From Erwinia aphidicola (lineage in GTDB: Bacteria > Pseudomonadota > Gammaproteobacteria > Enterobacterales > Enterobacteriaceae): a stretch of 64,000 bases of DNA. A program made the translations under genes and the position numbers. The DNA is taken from positions 124,001 through 188,000 of the forward strand of contig NZ_JACXBP010000005.1 of NCBI RefSeq assembly GCF_014773485.1, given 5' to 3'. Position 1 is the stretch's first letter. The number at the start of each line of letters is the position of its first letter. Below the pieces are notes generated by a model. It saw only the letters and a program-made list of their open reading frames with translations, had not been told where the DNA came from and did not search any database. This document shows positions 45,824-56,295 of the stretch, in pieces.

Positions 45824-46549
45824 ATGATTACCCTGAAAAATGTTTCTAAGTGGTATGGTCACTTTCAGGTGCTGACCGACTGCTCAACCGAAGTGAAAAA
45901 AGGTGAAGTGGTGGTGGTTTGCGGTCCTTCCGGTTCCGGTAAATCCACGCTGATCAAAACCGTTAACGGCCTTGAGCCGGTGCAGAAGGGGTTGATCGAA
46001 GTTAATGGCACCCCGGTCAACAATAAGAAAACTAACCTGGCGCAGCTGCGCTCAAAAGTCGGGATGGTGTTCCAGCACTTTGAACTATTTCCGCACCTGT
46101 CGATTGTTGAAAATCTGACGCTGGCGCAGGTAAAAGTTCTGAAGCGTAATAAAGAAGAAGCGCGTCAAAAGGGTCTGAAGCTGCTGGAGCGTGTCGGGCT
46201 GGGCGCACATGCCAACAAGTTCCCTGGCCAGCTCTCCGGGGGTCAGCAGCAGCGCGTGGCGATTGCCCGCGCGCTCTGTATGGATCCCATCGCCATGCTG
46301 TTCGACGAACCGACCTCGGCATTAGATCCGGAGATGATCAATGAAGTGCTGGACGTCATGGTCGAACTGGCTAACGAAGGCATGACGATGATGGTGGTGA
46401 CGCACGAGATGGGCTTTGCGCGTAAGGTGGCGAACCGCGTCATCTTTATGGATGAAGGCAAGATTGTTGAAGACTCACCGAAAGATGAGTTCTTTAACAA
46501 TCCGCAGTCGGAGCGTGCTAAAGACTTCCTCGCGAAGATCCTGCATTAA
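45824..46549 (+). CDS. gltL: Glutamate/aspartate ABC transporter ATP-binding protein GltL
   Basis: ATPase of the GltIJKL importer, 241 aa as in E. coli. Walker [10 protein letters not shown] lies at residues 34-42, signature [15 protein letters not shown], Walker [14 protein letters not shown], and the H-loop VVTHEMGF. It is followed by the palindrome cluster at 46553. Confidence 0.97.
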   Translation: MITLKNVSKWYGHFQVLTDCSTEVKKGEVVVVCGPSGSGKSTLIKTVNGLEPVQKGLIEVNGTPVNNKKTNLAQLRSKVGMVFQHFELFPHLSIVENLTLAQVKVLKRNKEEARQKGLKLLERVGLGAHANKFPGQLSGGQQQRVAIARALCMDPIAMLFDEPTSALDPEMINEVLDVMVELANEGMTMMVVTHEMGFARKVANRVIFMDEGKIVEDSPKDEFFNNPQSERAKDFLAKILH

Positions 46550-46552
46550 GCC

Positions 46553-46600
46553 GTAGGGGCCAGGTATACCTGGCCCCGGAGTCAGGCATGCCCGACCCGT
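46553..46600. repeat. Palindrome pair with CGTAGG ends (gltL-ybeL)
   Basis: CGTAGGGG leads into a perfect 22-base palindrome (46556-46577, arms GGGGCCAGGTA/TACCTGGCCCC). A second imperfect palindrome, GTCAGGCATGCCCGAC, then ends with CCGTAGG. The same end sequence and the GTCAGGCATGCC core recur after lipA. It lies between the convergent gltL and ybeL and may work as a transcript end. Confidence 0.75.
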
Positions 46601-46608
46601 AGGTTTAT

Positions 46609-47091
46609 TTACGGTTCAAACGGCTGACGCACGAAGTGATCGTGGCCGCACTCCGGGCAGCGGGTCAGCACCTCAGGGGTGTAGATCGCCCGGGTAAACT
46701 GGCAGGTCTCACACACCAGATTGCCTAACCCCACGACTTCGCCACTCTGATACACGCCATGATGGTTGAGGTCCTGGAATACTTCACGCCACTCCAGCTG
46801 ACTTTTGTCGGTAATATCCGCCAGCTCCTTCCAGATGCTTTGCCGGATCACGCGCATAAACACGCTGTCGCCCAGCTCCTGCTGATTTTCGGCATAGCTG
46901 CGGGCAAACTCTTCCAGATCGCGGCGTACGGCGCGGCTCACGTCATCAATTTCACTGCGCGTTAACTCTCCACGATTATTCATCCGCTGGCGCGCACTCT
47001 CAACCAGCGCATCGATATCGCGTTCTCCGCGTTCCAGACGCGTTGTCAGTGAAGATACCAGCTCACGATAATACTGAGCGACCTTGTTCAT
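46609..47091 (-). CDS. ybeL: Zinc-ribbon protein YbeL (DUF1451)
   Basis: A 160-aa cytosolic protein, the same length as E. coli YbeL. The N-terminal part is strongly helical and charged ([20 protein letters not shown]), probably a coiled coil. The C-terminal zinc ribbon has two cysteine pairs in LVCETCQF and RCPECGHD. The function is unknown. It is divergent from leuS. Confidence 0.95.
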   Translation of the reverse strand: MNKVAQYYRELVSSLTTRLERGERDIDALVESARQRMNNRGELTRSEIDDVSRAVRRDLEEFARSYAENQQELGDSVFMRVIRQSIWKELADITDKSQLEWREVFQDLNHHGVYQSGEVVGLGNLVCETCQFTRAIYTPEVLTRCPECGHDHFVRQPFEP

Positions 47092-47307
47092 AGACTCTCC
47101 TTATTGATAACGAAAGCGTTTCCTCTCATTCTAGCGCCTGCTGAAAATTTACCGTGTTTCAGCGATAAATTTTGCCGCCGCGCTTCCAGCTTGCAGAGAA
47201 ATGCCCACCATCAGGACGCTTACTGTTGTTGCCACAGTTGCTTATCAGCTATGCTATGCGGATCTGAACGAACACAAAAAAATCGATACAAAGGACCACT
47301 GGCTACT

Positions 47308-49890
47308 ATGCAAGAGCAATACCGCCCGGAAGAGATAGAATCCCACGTCCAGCAGCACTGGGATGAGAAGCAAACGTTCAAAGTGACCGAAGAGGAAGGT
47401 AAAGAGAAGTATTACTGCCTCTCCATGCTGCCCTATCCTTCTGGCCGCCTACACATGGGCCACGTGCGCAACTATACGATTGGTGACGTGATCTCCCGTT
47501 ACCAGCGCATGCTGGGTAAAAACGTGCTGCAGCCAATCGGCTGGGATGCCTTCGGCCTGCCTGCTGAAGGCGCCGCGGTGAAAAACAAAACCGCACCGGC
47601 CCCGTGGACCTACTCCAACATCGACTACATGAAAAACCAGCTGAAACTGCTGGGCTTTGGCTATGACTGGAACCGCGAACTCGCCACCTGCCAGCCAGAG
47701 TATTACCGCTGGGAACAGTGGTTCTTCACCAAGCTGTATGAAAAAGGCCTGGTCTACAAAAAGACCTCGGCGGTGAACTGGTGCCCGCACGACATGACCG
47801 TGCTGGCTAACGAGCAGGTTATTGACGGCTGCTGCTGGCGCTGCGACACCAAGGTTGAACGCAAAGAGATCCCACAGTGGTTTGTTAAAATCACCGACTA
47901 TGCCGACGAACTGCTGAATGACCTCGACAAGCTGGAAAGCTGGCCTGAGCAGGTCAAAACTATGCAGCGCAACTGGATTGGCCGCTCCGAAGGGGTGGAA
48001 ATCGAGTTCAGCGTTATCGACAGCGCAGAGAAGCTGAGCGTCTACACCACGCGCCCGGACACCTTTATGGGTGTGACCTACCTGGCCGTCGCTGCGGGCC
48101 ACCCGCTGGCCGCTCAGGCGTCCGCAACCAACCCGGCGCTGGCTGACTTCATCGCCGAGTGCCGGAACACCAAGGTGGCCGAAGCTGAAATGGCGACCAT
48201 GGAGAAGAAAGGCATGGCGACCGGCCTGTTTGCTGAACATCCACTGACCGGTGAGAAATTGCCGGTGTGGGTAGCAAACTTTGTGCTGATGGAATACGGC
48301 ACCGGTGCCGTAATGGCCGTACCTGGCCACGACCAGCGCGACTGGGAATTCGCCACCAAGTATCACCTGGCCATCAAGCCGGTGATCCTTGCCGCTGACG
48401 GCAGCGCGCCAGACCTGAGCGAAGCCGCGATGACCGAAAAAGGCACGCTGTTTAACTCCGGTGAGTTTGACGGTCTGTCCTATGAAGACGGTTTCAACGC
48501 CATTGCCAACAAACTGGCCGACAAAGGGGTTGGCGAGCGTAAGGTAAACTACCGCCTGCGCGACTGGGGTGTCTCCCGTCAGCGTTACTGGGGTGCGCCA
48601 ATTCCAATGGTGACGCTGGAAGATGGCACCGTAATGCCAACGCCTGAAGACCAGCTGCCGGTGATCCTGCCGGAAGATGTGGTGATGGATGGCATTACCA
48701 GCCCAATTAAAGCCGACCCCGAGTGGGCGAAAACCACCGTCAACGGTCAGCCTGCGCTGCGCGAAACCGATACCTTTGATACCTTTATGGAGTCTTCCTG
48801 GTACTACGCACGCTACACCTGCCCGGACTATGACAAAGGCATGCTGGACCCGGCGGCCGCTAACTACTGGCTGCCGGTCGATCAGTATGTGGGGGGCATT
48901 GAGCACGCCATCATGCACCTGCTCTACTTCCGTTTCTTCCACAAGCTGCTGCGTGATGCCGGGCTGGTAAACTCTGACGAGCCGGCTAAACGCCTGCTGT
49001 GCCAGGGTATGGTGCTGGCAGATGCCTTCTACTACAGCGGTGCCAACGGCGAGCGTAACTGGGTTTCTCCGGTTGACGTCACCGTTGAGCGCGATGAAAA
49101 AGGCCGTATTACTAAAGCAACAGACGAAGCAGGCCACGAGCTGGTTTATGCCGGCATGAGCAAAATGTCGAAGTCAAAAAACAATGGCATCGACCCGCAG
49201 GTGATGGTGGAGCGCTACGGTGCTGACACCGTGCGTCTGTTCATGATGTTCGCTTCCCCGGCGGAAATGACGCTGGAGTGGCAGGAGTCCGGTGTGGAAG
49301 GGGCCAACCGCTTCCTGAAGCGCGTCTGGAAACTGGCCTTTGAGCACACCGCAAAAGGTGCAACCGTCGCGCTGGACGTTGATGCGCTGGACGACGCTCA
49401 GAAATCCCTGCGTCGCGATCTGCATAAAACCATTAAAAAAGTGTCCGATGATATCGGCCGCCGTCAGACCTTCAACACCGCGATTGCCGCGATTATGGAG
49501 CTGATGAACAAACTTGCCCGTGCCCCGCAGGAGAGCGAGCAGGATCGTGCGCTGATGCAGGAAGCGCTGCTGGCCGTGGTACGCATGCTCAACCCGTTCA
49601 CTCCGCACGCCAGCTTCGTGCTGTGGCAGTCGCTGGGTGGCGAGGGCGACATCGACAACGCACCGTGGCCGCAGGCAGACGAAGCGGCAATGGTCGAAGA
49701 TTCACTGCTGGTTGTGGTACAGGTTAACGGCAAGGTGCGCGGGAAGATTACCGTCGCAGCTGACGCTAACCAGGAACAGGTGCAGGCTCGCGCTGCGCAG
49801 GAGCATCTGGTGGCCAAATATCTTGATGGCGTCACCATTCGTAAAGTGATTTACGTACCGGGCAAGCTGCTTAACCTGGTCGTGGGCTGA
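47308..49890 (+). CDS. leuS: Leucyl-tRNA synthetase LeuS
   Basis: Class I synthetase charging tRNA-Leu, with a proofreading domain. It is 860 aa, the same as E. coli. HIGH is seen as [15 protein letters not shown], the CP1 editing domain contains [16 protein letters not shown], and KMSKS is [17 protein letters not shown] 47308 ([16 protein letters not shown]) is the family start, and the upstream extension is discounted. It ends with TGATG just ahead of lptE. Confidence 0.98.
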   Translation: MQEQYRPEEIESHVQQHWDEKQTFKVTEEEGKEKYYCLSMLPYPSGRLHMGHVRNYTIGDVISRYQRMLGKNVLQPIGWDAFGLPAEGAAVKNKTAPAPWTYSNIDYMKNQLKLLGFGYDWNRELATCQPEYYRWEQWFFTKLYEKGLVYKKTSAVNWCPHDMTVLANEQVIDGCCWRCDTKVERKEIPQWFVKITDYADELLNDLDKLESWPEQVKTMQRNWIGRSEGVEIEFSVIDSAEKLSVYTTRPDTFMGVTYLAVAAGHPLAAQASATNPALADFIAECRNTKVAEAEMATMEKKGMATGLFAEHPLTGEKLPVWVANFVLMEYGTGAVMAVPGHDQRDWEFATKYHLAIKPVILAADGSAPDLSEAAMTEKGTLFNSGEFDGLSYEDGFNAIANKLADKGVGERKVNYRLRDWGVSRQRYWGAPIPMVTLEDGTVMPTPEDQLPVILPEDVVMDGITSPIKADPEWAKTTVNGQPALRETDTFDTFMESSWYYARYTCPDYDKGMLDPAAANYWLPVDQYVGGIEHAIMHLLYFRFFHKLLRDAGLVNSDEPAKRLLCQGMVLADAFYYSGANGERNWVSPVDVTVERDEKGRITKATDEAGHELVYAGMSKMSKSKNNGIDPQVMVERYGADTVRLFMMFASPAEMTLEWQESGVEGANRFLKRVWKLAFEHTAKGATVALDVDALDDAQKSLRRDLHKTIKKVSDDIGRRQTFNTAIAAIMELMNKLARAPQESEQDRALMQEALLAVVRMLNPFTPHASFVLWQSLGGEGDIDNAPWPQADEAAMVEDSLLVVVQVNGKVRGKITVAADANQEQVQARAAQEHLVAKYLDGVTIRKVIYVPGKLLNLVVG

Positions 49891-49904
49891 TGTCAGGAGG
49901 AATT

Positions 49905-50504
49905 GTGCGACATCCGATAGTCTCGTTATTACTCGGCATGGCGGTGTTGATCACCGCCGGTTGTGGCTACCATCTGCGCGGCACCACCTCGGTGCCGCCG
50001 GAGATGAAAACGCTGGTTCTTGATACCGCTGACCCGTATGGCCCGCTGACGCGTGCCGTGCGCGAACAGCTGCGTCTGAACAACGTCACCATCCTCGATA
50101 ACGCGGCGGAGCGCACCGATGTGCCTTCGCTGCGTCTGCAGGGTGAGAGGAGCGGCCGCGATACCGCCTCGATCTTCCAGGACGGGAAAACCGCCGAGTA
50201 CTCGATGGTGATGACCGTGAGCGCCTCGGTGCTGGTGCCAAATAAGGGCATCTATCCGATCAGCGCCACCGTCTACCGTTCATTCTTCGATAACCCGCTG
50301 GCCGCGCTGGCAAAAGACTCCGAGCAGCAGATCATTGTGAATGAGATGCGTACTCAGGCGGTTGAGCAGCTGGTGCGTAAGCTGCTGACGGTGCATGCGG
50401 CGGAAAAGAACCCGGCCATTAACACGCTCGACAGCACGCCTTCAGCGGTGGATAACCTGCCGGGTGCTGCCAACAGCGTGTCGGACAGCTCTTACACACG
50501 ATGA
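49905..50504 (+). CDS. lptE: LPS-assembly lipoprotein LptE
   Basis: Outer-membrane lipoprotein that plugs the LptD barrel in LPS export. It is 199 aa from GTG 49905 ([20 protein letters not shown]), matching the E. coli N-terminus and following AGGAGG. An ATG 15 bases upstream, overlapping the leuS stop, would add five residues. The lipobox is LITAGC, with the cysteine near residue 20. The mature part includes [20 protein letters not shown]. It overlaps holA by four bases. Confidence 0.93.
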   Translation: MRHPIVSLLLGMAVLITAGCGYHLRGTTSVPPEMKTLVLDTADPYGPLTRAVREQLRLNNVTILDNAAERTDVPSLRLQGERSGRDTASIFQDGKTAEYSMVMTVSASVLVPNKGIYPISATVYRSFFDNPLAALAKDSEQQIIVNEMRTQAVEQLVRKLLTVHAAEKNPAINTLDSTPSAVDNLPGAANSVSDSSYTR

Positions 50505-51532
50505 TCAGGATTTACCCTGAGCAACTGGGCGCGCAACTCCGTGAGGGGCTGCGCGCCTGTTACCTGTTAAGCGGTAATGAACCGCTGCTGCTGCAGGAAG
50601 CGCAGGACGAGATCCGCGCCGCCGCCCAGCAGCAGGGATTTACTGAACATTTCAGCGTAGTGCTGGAAGCGGGAACCGACTGGCAGGATATATTTGCCAC
50701 CTGCCAGGAACTCAGCCTGTTTGCCAGCCGCCAGACGTTGCTGCTTATTTTGCCGGAAAACGGCCCAAATGCCGCCATGAGCGAACAGCTGCTCATGCTC
50801 TCCACGCTGCTGCACAGCGATATCCTGCTGGTGCTGCGCGCCAGTAAACTCACCAAAGCTCAGGAAAACAGCGCCTGGTTTAAGGCGCTGAGCGCCCACG
50901 GTGTGCTGGTTCCCTGCCAGACGCCGGAACAGGCGCAGCTACCGCGCTGGGTCGCGGCCCGCGCTAAAAAACAGCAGCTGACGCTGGATGATGCCGCCAA
51001 TCAGCTGCTGTGCTACTGCTATGAAGGCAATCTGCTGGCCTTGTCTCAGGCACTGGAACGGCTGGCTCTGCTGTGGCCGGACGGGAAACTGACGCTGCCG
51101 CGCGTTGAGCAGGCGGTCAATGATGCCGCGCATTTCACGCCGTTCCACTGGGTTGATGCCCTGCTGGCCGGGAAAAGTAAGCGCGCACTGCACATCCTGC
51201 GCCAGATGCGTTCAGAAGAGAGTGAACCGGTGATCCTGCTGCGCACCCTGCAGCGCGATCTGCTGCTGCTGGTGACGCTGCAGCGCCAGATGGCCAGCAC
51301 GCCGCTGCGCATGCTGTTTGACCAGCACCGGGTATGGCAGAACCGCCGCACGCTGTTTAGCGATGCGCTGCAGCGCCTGAGCAGCGCGCAGCTGGGCCAG
51401 GCCGTGCGCGCACTGACGCATATCGAACTGACGCTGAAGCAGGATTACGGCCAGTCGGTTTGGGCGGAGCTGGAGACGCTGGCGCTGGTGCTGTGCCACC
51501 CGGCTTTCCCGCCGAGTTTCTGTGATGTGTGA
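50501..51532 (+). CDS. holA: DNA polymerase III delta subunit HolA
   Basis: Clamp-loader subunit that opens the beta sliding clamp. It is 343 aa, like E. coli. It starts [36 protein letters not shown], the typical delta N-terminus. A conserved [18 protein letters not shown] segment begins the third domain. It is coupled to lptE by the ATGA overlap and overlaps nadD by eight bases. Confidence 0.97.
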   Translation: MIRIYPEQLGAQLREGLRACYLLSGNEPLLLQEAQDEIRAAAQQQGFTEHFSVVLEAGTDWQDIFATCQELSLFASRQTLLLILPENGPNAAMSEQLLMLSTLLHSDILLVLRASKLTKAQENSAWFKALSAHGVLVPCQTPEQAQLPRWVAARAKKQQLTLDDAANQLLCYCYEGNLLALSQALERLALLWPDGKLTLPRVEQAVNDAAHFTPFHWVDALLAGKSKRALHILRQMRSEESEPVILLRTLQRDLLLLVTLQRQMASTPLRMLFDQHRVWQNRRTLFSDALQRLSSAQLGQAVRALTHIELTLKQDYGQSVWAELETLALVLCHPAFPPSFCDV

Positions 51533-52178
51533 CACCATTAAACTGCACGCGCTGCTCGGCGGCACGTTTGACCCGATCCACTACGGTCACCTGCAGCCGG
51601 CTGAAGCGCTGGCCGCACAGGTCGGGTTGCAAAAAGTCACGCTGATGCCAAACAACGTGCCGCCGCATCGCCCGCAGCCGGAGGCCACGCCCGCACAGCG
51701 CGTGGAAATGGTCAGGCTAGCGATTGCCGGGAACCCGCTGTTCGAGCTGGACCTGCGCGAAATGCAGCGCAGCACCCCCTCTTACACCCTCGAAACGCTG
51801 GAAGAGCTGCGCGCCGAGCGCGGAGCGCGCCAGCCGCTGGCCTTTATCATCGGTCAGGATTCCCTGCTAACCTTACATAAGTGGCACCGCTGGCAGGCGC
51901 TGCTGTCATTCTGTCATCTGCTGGTCTGTCAGCGTCCGGGCTATCGCAGCGAGATGGAAACGCCGGAGCTTCAACGGTGGCTGGACCAGCATCTGACGCG
52001 CGACGCGCTGCTCCTGCAACAAACGCCCGCCGGTAAGGTGTTTCTCGCCGACACTCCGCTGGTCGACATTTCGGCTACCGAAATCCGCACGCGTCGTCAT
52101 CAGGGCAAGTCAGATAGCGACCTGTTACCCCCCGCCGTCAGCGATTACATCGATCGCGAGGGGTTATACACAAAATAA
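51525..52178 (+). CDS. nadD: Nicotinate-nucleotide adenylyltransferase NadD
   Basis: Adenylates nicotinate mononucleotide in NAD synthesis. It is 217 aa (E. coli 213). The nucleotidyltransferase motif [14 protein letters not shown] lies at the start and [11 protein letters not shown] near the C-terminus is the second ATP motif. ATG 51525 is preferred to the GTG one codon before. The final codons and TAA stop lie inside the left end of an ERIC element. In E. coli cobC follows; here it does not. Confidence 0.96.
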   Translation: MCDTIKLHALLGGTFDPIHYGHLQPAEALAAQVGLQKVTLMPNNVPPHRPQPEATPAQRVEMVRLAIAGNPLFELDLREMQRSTPSYTLETLEELRAERGARQPLAFIIGQDSLLTLHKWHRWQALLSFCHLLVCQRPGYRSEMETPELQRWLDQHLTRDALLLQQTPAGKVFLADTPLVDISATEIRTRRHQGKSDSDLLPPAVSDYIDREGLYTK

Positions 52179-52288
52179 TTCGAATTGCAGGCAGGCGGCC
52201 CACCAGCAAGTCCCGATGAGCTTACTCAAAGTGATTCGGGTGAGCGCGAGCAGCCAACCCATCTGCGGCTCGAATCAGGACGTGTATA
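52165..52288. repeat. ERIC element overlapping the nadD 3' end
   Basis: A 124-bp element from TATACACAAAATAATTCGAA to GAATCAGGACGTGTATA. The core has diverged (CAAGTCCCGATGAGCTTACT and AAAGTGATTCGGGTGAGCG) but keeps the ERIC pattern. Its left end supplies the last codons (Tyr-Thr-Lys) and stop of nadD. Confidence 0.85.
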
Positions 52289-52306
52289 TCGCAACCTGCC
52301 ACAGCG

Positions 52307-52315
52307 TGATATACT
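52307..52315 (+). promoter_or_regulatory. Extended -10 promoter upstream of rsfS
   Basis: TGATATACT is an extended -10 (TGn-TATACT) directly after the ERIC element, with a poor -35. It would give a leader of about 110 bases for rsfS and the rlmH-mrdAB-rlpA genes downstream. Confidence 0.5.
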
Positions 52316-52432
52316 TCGCCGCTAATTTTTCGGGGCATTCGCCCGGCTAAAACATCATGTTACGGTTGTCGACAGCGCTTTACGCGTGAATATGCGATAA
52401 CCCTTCAGACTTAAATCCCAAGGGGGAACCTT

Positions 52433-52750
52433 TTGCAAGGTCAAGCACTCCAAGACTTCGTCATTGATAAATGTGACGATTTAAAAGCTCAGGACATTGT
52501 CGCTATCGACGTTCAGGGCAAATCAAGCATCACCAGCTATATGGTGATTTGCACCGGCACCTCAACCCGCCATCTGGTTTCCATCGCTGAACACGTGGTT
52601 CAGGAAGCGAAGCAGATCGGTCTGGATGCTTTTCGCGTTAACAGCCGTGCGCCAAGTGACTGGGTGGTTGTTGACCTCGGTGAAGTGATCCTTCACGTCA
52701 TGGAAGCAGACAGCCGTCAGCTGTACGAACTGGAAAAGCTCTGGAGTTAA
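52433..52750 (+). CDS. rsfS: Ribosomal silencing factor RsfS
   Basis: Binds ribosomal protein L14 and blocks subunit joining in stationary phase. It is 105 aa, like E. coli. It begins at a TTG ([20 protein letters not shown]), as in E. coli, downstream of [27 protein letters not shown] and [15 protein letters not shown] are the family blocks. It lies 3 bases before rlmH. Confidence 0.96.
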   Translation: MQGQALQDFVIDKCDDLKAQDIVAIDVQGKSSITSYMVICTGTSTRHLVSIAEHVVQEAKQIGLDAFRVNSRAPSDWVVVDLGEVILHVMEADSRQLYELEKLWS

Positions 52751-52753
52751 GCC

Positions 52754-53224
52754 GTGAAGCTGCAACTGGTCGCCGTTGGCACCAAAATGCCGGACTGGGT
52801 TCAAACGGGTTTTATGGAATATCTGCGTCGGTTTCCGAAAGATATGCCATTCGAGCTGACTGAGGTCCCGGCCGGAAAGCGCGGCAAGAATGCCGATATC
52901 AAACGCATTCTGGAAAAAGAAGGCGAAATGATGCTGGCAGCCACCGGTAAGGGCAACCGCATCGTCACGCTGGATATACCCGGCCAGCCGTGGGAAACCC
53001 CACAGCTCGCCAGTCAACTGGAACGCTGGAAGCAGGATGGCCGCGATGTCAGCCTGTTGATTGGCGGACCGGAAGGCCTGTCACCCGCCTGCAAGGCCGC
53101 GGCGGAACAAAGCTGGTCACTCTCAGCGCTGACCCTGCCCCATCCGCTGGTTCGCGTGTTGGTTGCAGAGAGTTTGTATCGTGCATGGAGCATTACTGCG
53201 AATCATCCTTATCATCGTGAGTAA
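52754..53224 (+). CDS. rlmH: 23S rRNA pseudouridine1915 N3-methyltransferase RlmH
   Basis: SPOUT-class methyltransferase acting on Psi1915 of 23S rRNA. It is 156 aa (E. coli 155), starting at GTG 52754. [15 protein letters not shown] begins the protein. The SAM-binding knot is seen in [17 protein letters not shown] and [20 protein letters not shown]. It is downstream of rsfS in the same operon, so two ribosome-related genes head the cell-wall genes. Confidence 0.97.
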   Translation: MKLQLVAVGTKMPDWVQTGFMEYLRRFPKDMPFELTEVPAGKRGKNADIKRILEKEGEMMLAATGKGNRIVTLDIPGQPWETPQLASQLERWKQDGRDVSLLIGGPEGLSPACKAAAEQSWSLSALTLPHPLVRVLVAESLYRAWSITANHPYHRE

Positions 53225-53258
53225 CGGATAAGGCTAACCGGACAGACAAAAGCAGCGG

Positions 53259-55163
53259 ATGAAATTACAACGTAACTCCTTTCGTGACTATACCGCCGAG
53301 CAGACGCTGTTTGTTCGTCGGGCGCTAATCGCATTTTTTGGCATTTTGCTGCTTTCCGGTGTGCTGGTGGCGAACCTTTACCACCTGCAAATTACCCGCT
53401 TTGACGACTACAGCACGCGCTCCAATGAGAACCGCATCAAACTGGTTCCGGTCGCGCCCAGCCGTGGCATTATCTTCGACCGTAATGGCGTCCCCCTCGC
53501 GCTTAACCGCACCATTTACCAGCTCGAGCTGGTGCCTGAAAAAGTCGATAACCTGCAGCAAGTCCTGCAGGAGCTGAAGCCTATCGTCGATCTGACCGAT
53601 GAAGATATTGAAGCATTTGAAAAAGAGCGCAAACGCTCGCGTCGCTTTACCTCTATTGCGGTGAAAACCAGCCTGAATGACGTTCAGGTAGCGCGTTTTG
53701 CCGTCAATCAGTACCGTTTCCCCGGCGTTGAAGTCAAAGGCTATCAGCGCCGCTACTACCCTTACGGCTCCGCCCTGACCCACGTGCTCGGCTACGTGTC
53801 GAAAATTAACGACCGTGACGTTGAGCGCCTGGATAAAGAGGGCAAGTGGCCCAACTATGCTGCCACCCACGACATCGGCAAGCTGGGTATTGAGCGCTAT
53901 TACGAAGATGTACTGCACGGCAAAACGGGGTATGAAGAGGTCGAAGTGAACAACCGCGGCCGCGTTATTCGCCAGCTGCACGAGCAGTCTCCGCAGGCCG
54001 GGCGCGATATCTACCTGACGATTGACCTTAAGCTCCAGCAGTATATTGAGACGCTGCTGGCGGGCAGTCGTGCCGCCGTAGTGGTCAGCGATCCGCGTAA
54101 CGGTGAATTACTGGCGATGGTCTCCATGCCCAGCTATGACCCGAACCTGTTTGTCGACGGTATCTCCAGCAAGGACTATAACCGCCTGCTGCATGATGAA
54201 AACCGCCCGTTGATTAACCGCGCGACACAGGGCGCCTATCCTCCAGCGTCCACGGTAAAACCGTATATTGCGGTGTCAGCCCTGACCGCCGGCGTCATCA
54301 CCCGCAACACCAGCCTGTTTGACCCGGGCTGGTGGCAGCTGCCTGGGTCCGAAAAACGTTTCCGCGACTGGAAACGCTGGGGCCACGGCCGCCTGAACGT
54401 CACCAAATCGCTGGAAGAGTCCGCGGATACCTTCTTCTATCAGGTTGCCTATGATATGGGCATCGACCGGCTCGGCGAGTGGATGAGTAAATTCGGCTAC
54501 GGCCATCTTTCCGGTATCGATCTGATCGAAGAGACCGCCGGCAATATGCCCACCCGTGACTGGAAGATGAAGCGCTTCAAGAAACCCTGGTATCAGGGGG
54601 ACACCATACCGGTGGGTATCGGCCAGGGGTACTGGACCGCCACGCCGGTACAGATGAACAAAGCGTTGATGATCCTGATTAACGATGGCGTGATTAAAAC
54701 TCCGCATCTGATGATGGACGCCATGCAGGGCAGCACTAAAGTGCCATGGCGTCAGCCGCCGGAGGCCCCGGTCGCAGACGTCCACTCCGGCTACTGGGAA
54801 ATTGCCAAAGACGGCATGTATGGCGTGGCGAACCGTCCAAACGGTACTGCGCGTAAGAGCTTTGCGGACGCTTCCTATAAAATCGCCGCCAAGTCAGGTA
54901 CCGCACAGGTATTTGGCCTGAAAGCGAATGAAACCTATAACGCCCACAAGCTGACGGAACGCCTGCGCGACCACAAGCTGATGACGGCCTTTGCGCCTTA
55001 CGATCATCCCCGCGTGGCCGTCACTATCATCCTTGAGAACGGCGGCGCAGGTCCGGCCGTCGGGACTATCATGCGCCAGATCCTCGACCACATTATTCTT
55101 GGCGATAACAATACTAACCTGCCTGACGCTGCGCCAACGCCGCCAGGCTACGAAGGTGAATAA
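53259..55163 (+). CDS. mrdA: Penicillin-binding protein 2 MrdA
   Basis: Elongasome peptidoglycan transpeptidase partnered with RodA. It is 634 aa (E. coli 633). The N-terminal membrane anchor lies at about residues 22-44. The pedestal contains RGIIFDRNGVPLALN. The transpeptidase motifs are SxxK in PPASTVKPY, SxN-type SADTFFYQ and KSGTAQV. Six bases separate it from mrdB. Confidence 0.98.
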   Translation: MKLQRNSFRDYTAEQTLFVRRALIAFFGILLLSGVLVANLYHLQITRFDDYSTRSNENRIKLVPVAPSRGIIFDRNGVPLALNRTIYQLELVPEKVDNLQQVLQELKPIVDLTDEDIEAFEKERKRSRRFTSIAVKTSLNDVQVARFAVNQYRFPGVEVKGYQRRYYPYGSALTHVLGYVSKINDRDVERLDKEGKWPNYAATHDIGKLGIERYYEDVLHGKTGYEEVEVNNRGRVIRQLHEQSPQAGRDIYLTIDLKLQQYIETLLAGSRAAVVVSDPRNGELLAMVSMPSYDPNLFVDGISSKDYNRLLHDENRPLINRATQGAYPPASTVKPYIAVSALTAGVITRNTSLFDPGWWQLPGSEKRFRDWKRWGHGRLNVTKSLEESADTFFYQVAYDMGIDRLGEWMSKFGYGHLSGIDLIEETAGNMPTRDWKMKRFKKPWYQGDTIPVGIGQGYWTATPVQMNKALMILINDGVIKTPHLMMDAMQGSTKVPWRQPPEAPVADVHSGYWEIAKDGMYGVANRPNGTARKSFADASYKIAAKSGTAQVFGLKANETYNAHKLTERLRDHKLMTAFAPYDHPRVAVTIILENGGAGPAVGTIMRQILDHIILGDNNTNLPDAAPTPPGYEGE

Positions 55164-55169
55164 CCGGTT

Positions 55170-56282
55170 ATGAATGATAGCCATCAGAAAAGGACAATCT
55201 GGACGCGTATCCATATTGATCCGACATTTTGCCTGATCATCGCCGCGCTGCTGATTTACAGCGCGCTGGTGATGTGGAGTGCCAGCGGCCAGGATCCGGG
55301 CATGATGGAGCGCAAGCTCGGTCAGATTGCCATGGGAGTGGTCGTGATGCTGGTGATGGCGCAAATCCCGCCGCGCGTGTATGAAGGCTGGGCGCCCTAC
55401 CTCTATATAATCTGCGTGATCTTGCTGATCGCGGTGGACGCCTTCGGGCAGATCAGTAAAGGGGCACAGCGCTGGCTGGACCTCGGCGTGGTGCGCTTCC
55501 AGCCCTCGGAGATTGCCAAAATCGCCGTACCGCTGATGGTGGCACGCTTTATTAACCGCGATGTCTGCCCGCCGACCTTGAAAAACACCGCCATCGCGCT
55601 GGTGCTGATCTTTATGCCAACCCTGCTGGTAGCGGCACAGCCGGATCTCGGTACTGCAATATTGATCGCTGCCTCCGGGCTGTTCGTGCTGTTCCTCTCC
55701 GGCATGAGCTGGAAGCTGATCGCCATTGCAGTGCTGCTGGTGGCGGCATTTATTCCGGTGCTGTGGTTCTTCCTGATGCACGACTATCAGCGCGACCGCG
55801 TGATGATGCTGCTCGACCCGGAAAGCGACCCACTCGGCGCGGGCTACCATATTATCCAGTCGAAAATCGCCATCGGCTCAGGCGGGCTGCGCGGTAAGGG
55901 CTGGCTGCATGGAACCCAGTCACAGCTTGAATTCTTGCCCGAACGCCATACCGACTTTATTTTTGCGGTACTGGCCGAAGAATTAGGATTAGTCGGGGTA
56001 CTGATTCTGCTGATACTCTACGTGCTGCTGATCATGCGTGGCCTGACGATGGCTGCACGTGCGCAGACCACCTTTGGTCGCGTGATGGCCGGTGGATTAA
56101 TGCTGATCTTCTTTGTCTATGTTTTTGTTAACATTGGCATGGTAAGCGGTATATTGCCGGTGGTAGGCGTGCCGTTACCGTTAGTCAGCTACGGCGGCTC
56201 CGCACTGATCGTCCTGATGGCCGGGTTTGGCATCATAATGTCGATTCACACCCACCGAAAACTGTTGTCGAAGAGCGTTTAA
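55170..56282 (+). CDS. mrdB: Peptidoglycan glycosyltransferase RodA (MrdB)
   Basis: SEDS-family glycan polymerase of the rod complex. It is 370 aa, like E. coli, with about ten membrane helices. [20 protein letters not shown] contains the SEDS signature. AQPDLGTAI and [20 protein letters not shown], then [14 protein letters not shown], mark the active-site region, and [12 protein letters not shown] the C-terminal one. It sits between mrdA and rlpA. Confidence 0.98.
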   Translation: MNDSHQKRTIWTRIHIDPTFCLIIAALLIYSALVMWSASGQDPGMMERKLGQIAMGVVVMLVMAQIPPRVYEGWAPYLYIICVILLIAVDAFGQISKGAQRWLDLGVVRFQPSEIAKIAVPLMVARFINRDVCPPTLKNTAIALVLIFMPTLLVAAQPDLGTAILIAASGLFVLFLSGMSWKLIAIAVLLVAAFIPVLWFFLMHDYQRDRVMMLLDPESDPLGAGYHIIQSKIAIGSGGLRGKGWLHGTQSQLEFLPERHTDFIFAVLAEELGLVGVLILLILYVLLIMRGLTMAARAQTTFGRVMAGGLMLIFFVYVFVNIGMVSGILPVVGVPLPLVSYGGSALIVLMAGFGIIMSIHTHRKLLSKSV

Positions 56283-56295
56283 GAGGCATAAACAC

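Noticed and set aside
47449..49137. 562-codon open frame antisense to leuS
   Set aside because: It mirrors the highly biased codons of leuS on the other strand, has no ribosome site or family motif, and leuS is certain.
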